The notes beneath the pieces were generated by a model that saw nothing but the letters and a program-made list of their open reading frames with translations, made no database searches and had not been told where the DNA came from. Of a stretch of DNA of 64,000 bases, positions 61,568 through 64,000 are shown in pieces. The first letter of the stretch is position 1; each line of letters starts with the position of its first letter. Both the position numbers and the translations under genes were made by a program. Origin of the DNA: Salinicoccus sp. YB14-2 (GTDB lineage: Bacteria; Bacillota; Bacilli; Staphylococcales; Salinicoccaceae); NCBI RefSeq assembly GCF_001265075.1, contig NZ_LFKO01000001.1, forward strand, positions 187,527 to 251,526, written 5' to 3'.

Positions 61568-61604
61568 AAACCGGAAAATTCTGTTGAGGGTTTTCCGGTT
61601 TCAT
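61568..61604 (+). terminator. Terminator of the YhfK-like gene
   Basis: AAACCGGAAAA...TTTTCCGGTTT forms a stem of 11 bp and is followed by CATTATTT. Confidence 0.75.
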
Positions 61605-61629
61605 TATTTACATATAAATTTTAAGTGAG

Positions 61630-62148
61630 TTATATTTTAAACTCAGTTTCTTCCAAATACTTGTTTTCTATAATTTCCGACCAGTCGATGACTGTCCCCA
61701 CAAAATCTACGATATCCAGATCATCCATTTCATAAGTCTCTCCGGTATTAACTGAACCGCACAAATCTTCAATGACCGTGACTTTATATCCCCGGTCAGC
61801 TGCAGCAATTGATGTGAATAATATACAGAACTCCATATTGAAGCCGGTGATGTAGACTTCATCGATTCCAGACTCTGTCAAAATTTCATCCAAACCTGTC
61901 TCTTTGAATGAAATTGGATAACGTTTCTCCAGGAGTACATCTGTATAGTCCAGAATCTGATCAGGAATCTCCGCCCCCTCAGTCCCCTTTTCAATCGGGC
62001 TCCCTGCATTCTCATCTATATGTTTGAATGCGATAACTTTATCGTTATTTTCTTTGAAATGTTCAGCAAGACGGCTGATATCATTTACCAGCCTATCCCT
62101 GCCCTCTAAAAATCCTTTTTGTACATCAATGGCGAATAATGCTTTCAT
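61630..62148 (-). CDS. Isochorismatase-family cysteine hydrolase
   Basis: The 172 residues have the triad of the nicotinamidase/isochorismatase fold: Asp8 (FAIDVQ), Lys in LEKRYPISFKET and the nucleophile Cys in GFNMEFCILFT with the preceding cis-peptide region. The start is ATG 62148, with GGGGAG seven bases upstream. It is 15 bases downstream of an alpha/beta hydrolase gene on the same strand and so co-transcribed. The substrate is unknown; nicotinamide, ureidoacrylate or other amides are family options. Confidence 0.83.
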   Translation of the reverse strand: MKALFAIDVQKGFLEGRDRLVNDISRLAEHFKENNDKVIAFKHIDENAGSPIEKGTEGAEIPDQILDYTDVLLEKRYPISFKETGLDEILTESGIDEVYITGFNMEFCILFTSIAAADRGYKVTVIEDLCGSVNTGETYEMDDLDIVDFVGTVIDWSEIIENKYLEETEFKI

Positions 62149-62163
62149 AATCAAACTCCCCTT

Positions 62164-62994
62164 TTAAACTGTTCCTGCGATAAATATCTTAAATTTCTCT
62201 TCTTCTTCAATATCTGGGCTGTGATTGCTATTTTCGAAAGTCTCCAAAGTACCATTCGGCATCAATTCAGCCGCTTCTTCGCTGAATACATGCGGACACT
62301 GGGCATCATGCCTGCCACAGTATATAAATGCTCTGACTGGCGAAGTTTTTAATTGCTTCCTGACATCATAATCGCATAGTTCTGATGTGAAATAATCTAT
62401 TTTATGTACCAGTGTGCGCCCGCTCATCTTCCGGTCGAGCATCTCATAGTACACTTCTTCTCTGTAGAGCGACATCATTGTCCACTCTTTCGCCAGTTCA
62501 ATTCTTTGTTCACGGTTTGTACCCGGATGCCTCATCTCTTCAAATATTTCAATCATCCTATTATTTTTTGGGTGATCTTTACAATAAATACTGGCCGGAT
62601 GATACATATATTCTCCTGACGCACAGAGTCCTCCAGCAATAATTTTGGTTAAACGTTCCGGAAACATCACGGAGTATTTTAATGCAAGAAAACCACCGGT
62701 CGAATGACCGGCAAAGGCCCACTTTTCAATATTCAATGACTGCCGAACCGCTTCTAGATCATGGATGGCATCGTCCATACTGTAGGAGTACTCGTCAGTT
62801 TGATCATCCGTTTTTCCTGCACCTCTTAAATTAATAATAAAAACCGTGTAATTCTCGCTCAGATTTTGGGACATGATATCTCCGTTTTCATTGAATTCGC
62901 TGTACAGATGAGTAAAAGCCAACGGCTCCCCTTCTCCACGGATGAATATCTCAAATTGTCCTCTGTCTGTTTGAATCAATTTTTGTATGAACAT
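62164..62994 (-). CDS. Alpha/beta hydrolase (proline iminopeptidase/haloperoxidase-like)
   Basis: This 276-residue hydrolase has a nucleophile elbow GHSTGG (about residues 96-101), the acid in YCGRHDAQCP and His in ENSNHSPDIE, a full catalytic triad. NLRGAGKTD is the conserved loop typical of proline iminopeptidase and C-C bond hydrolases. A four-helix cap lies between residues 130 and 200. AAAGGGG precedes the ATG. It is the first gene of a two-gene operon with the isochorismatase-like enzyme. Confidence 0.82.
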   Translation of the reverse strand: MFIQKLIQTDRGQFEIFIRGEGEPLAFTHLYSEFNENGDIMSQNLSENYTVFIINLRGAGKTDDQTDEYSYSMDDAIHDLEAVRQSLNIEKWAFAGHSTGGFLALKYSVMFPERLTKIIAGGLCASGEYMYHPASIYCKDHPKNNRMIEIFEEMRHPGTNREQRIELAKEWTMMSLYREEVYYEMLDRKMSGRTLVHKIDYFTSELCDYDVRKQLKTSPVRAFIYCGRHDAQCPHVFSEEAAELMPNGTLETFENSNHSPDIEEEEKFKIFIAGTV

Positions 62995-63113
62995 GCTGCA
63001 TCCCCTTTATGTGTCTGTTCAAAATTATTTTACACTTTTAAAAATCATTTTTTTAACCATTATAATAGTTGAAAAAGAAGCAAGTTTATATAATTTAACC
63101 GCTTTCCTCAAAT

Positions 63114-63141
63114 AAACACCGGAAGGCTCTCCGGTGTTTTA
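63114..63141 (-). terminator. Terminator of the AbgT gene
   Basis: AACACCGG...CCGGTGTTT is followed by ATTTG on the minus strand, directly past the stop. Confidence 0.7.
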
Positions 63142-63150
63142 GCATATCAA

Positions 63151-64000
63151 CTATTGTCCACCCTCAAGATAAGTTCCGACCCCCGGACCATATGGCAGGC
63201 CTGCGAAGTAGAATATCGCCAGCAGCACGATCCACGTAATCAGAAACGCGATGGAATATGGCAGCATCAATGAAATATACGTACCGATGCTGGCATTTTT
63301 ATCATAGCGTCTCATGAACGCAAGAACGATAACCATGTAAGGGAAAAGCGGAGTGATGATATTGACTGATGAATCCCCGATACGATAGGCAACCTGTGTA
63401 AATCCAGGATGATACCCGAGCTGCATGAACATCGGGATAAAGATAGGCGCCTCAATGGCCCACTTGGCAGAGCCTGAAGTGATCAGGAAGTTCAGCATCG
63501 ATGTGAGTATTACGTAACCGACGACGAGACCAAACCCTGTAAATTCAATGTCCTGAAGGAACTCTGCCCCGTTTACAGCAATCCATGTGCCCAGATTGGA
63601 CCATGTGAAGTATGCGATGAACTGAGCAATCGCAAATACAAGTACAATATATCCTGCCAGATCTTTGATGGACTCTGTCATGTATTCCGTAACATCTTTA
63701 CCTGACTTTATCTTTCCGGTAACAATACCGAAAGTAACACCGATGATGATGAAGAAAAAGAGTATAAGCGGTACAATACCGTCAAGGAATGGTGATGGCA
63801 CAATGGTGCCGCCCTCGCCCCGCAGCGGACTGTCCGGCATCATGATGACTCCGATAATGATCATCCAGTATAAGAGACCCGCCCCTGCTGCAGCGAAGAA
63901 TGCTTTTTTCGCGTTCGGCAGTTCATCTTCGTCCTCTTCTTCAACTTCATCCCCTTTGTACTTACCGAGTCTCGGTTCAACAAGTTTTGAAGTAAGCAGT
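63151..64000 (-). CDS. AbgT-family transporter, partial (N-terminus beyond window)
   Basis: The frame is open from 64000 to the stop at 63151, giving the C-terminal 282 codons of an AbgT (p-aminobenzoyl-glutamate / sulphonamide efflux, IT superfamily) transporter. Visible are an acidic cytoplasmic loop (EVEEEDEDELPN), PLILFFFIIIGVTFGIVTGKIKSGKDV, FLITSGSAKWAIEAPIFIPM and YRIGDSSVNIITPLFPY, the re-entrant family signatures. An internal ATG at 63864 is not the real start because the same frame continues upstream with family sequence. It imports or exports aminobenzoyl-peptides or related acids. Confidence 0.88.
   Translation of the reverse strand, partial: LLTSKLVEPRLGKYKGDEVEEEDEDELPNAKKAFFAAAGAGLLYWMIIIGVIMMPDSPLRGEGGTIVPSPFLDGIVPLILFFFIIIGVTFGIVTGKIKSGKDVTEYMTESIKDLAGYIVLVFAIAQFIAYFTWSNLGTWIAVNGAEFLQDIEFTGFGLVVGYVILTSMLNFLITSGSAKWAIEAPIFIPMFMQLGYHPGFTQVAYRIGDSSVNIITPLFPYMVIVLAFMRRYDKNASIGTYISLMLPYSIAFLITWIVLLAIFYFAGLPYGPGVGTYLEGGQ

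Overview
The window looks like chromosomal DNA of a halotolerant member of the Staphylococcaceae (Salinicoccus/Jeotgalicoccus type). The reasons are: a LtaS-type lipoteichoic acid synthase; perfect or near-perfect SigB promoters (GTTTAA-N14-GGGTAT); strong AGGAGG ribosome sites; Bacillales families (GlpP, YkvI, YjiH, YwaF, YjlB, CtaG/DUF2243); and acidic secreted proteins. The genus is an inference. No rRNA, tRNA, CRISPR array, prophage or conjugative element is visible.

Layout. 1-391: a 41-bp tandem hairpin repeat. 392-8023: a frameshifted Bcr/CflA pump, a broken cupin gene, an NAD-binding protein, a CstA/CC-tail protein/ArsA-like ATPase cassette and a NERD-helicase. 8183-11151: an operon of acyltransferase, zinc-ribbon membrane protein and esterase. 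11312-16070: a DEDDh exonuclease and two related membrane transporters flanking a dead HsdR-like gene. 16149-18960: ltaS behind a long structured leader that ends in a terminator. 18997-24294: glycerol dehydrogenase, an IS3-family element, and the wreck of a GmrSD-like (DUF262/DUF1524) restriction gene fused to a HicB fragment, next to a frameshifted hicA. 24457-37306: catabolic and transport genes (butanediol dehydrogenase, truncated RocB-like peptidase, SSS symporter, MpfA/CorC-like protein, DinB, hydroxyacid dehydrogenase with YjiH, YkvI, M20 amidohydrolase, formamidase). 37368-37913: a 51-bp hairpin repeat array related to the first one. 38030-41832: tandem CMD protein, YbaK, and a divergent SigB-controlled pair (YflT/YsnF-like stress protein; DUF2243-CtaG). 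41906-48278: an eight-gene GlpP-led Ugp-like ABC operon with an attenuator after glpP. 48564-64000: gamma-glutamyltransferase, a class A-like serine hydrolase, a TM2 protein, a broken GntR regulator, an orphan oligopeptide-binding lipoprotein, an MFS/LysR pair, a broken YwaF, a cytosine deaminase-like enzyme, a SigB-controlled SDR, an NAD-binding protein, an isochorismatase/hydrolase pair and an AbgT transporter running off the edge.

Two themes stand out. First, about nine coding sequences are broken. Most of the frameshifts are single-base losses, several of them in homopolymers. At least three of the four in-frame stops sit where Trp (TGG) is the likely ancestral codon. This is either active genome decay, concentrated in restriction/toxin-antitoxin and transport genes, or residual sequencing error, and raw reads would decide. 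Second, RNA-level structure is rich: two related hairpin repeat arrays, a leader with terminator before ltaS, a GlpP-type attenuator, and a hairpin that makes up nearly the whole predicted 5'UTR of the cytosine deaminase gene. I did not find an intact, clearly novel defence or biosynthetic system. The best candidates for undescribed biology are the repeat arrays, the ltaS leader and the CstA/CC-tail/ATPase cassette.
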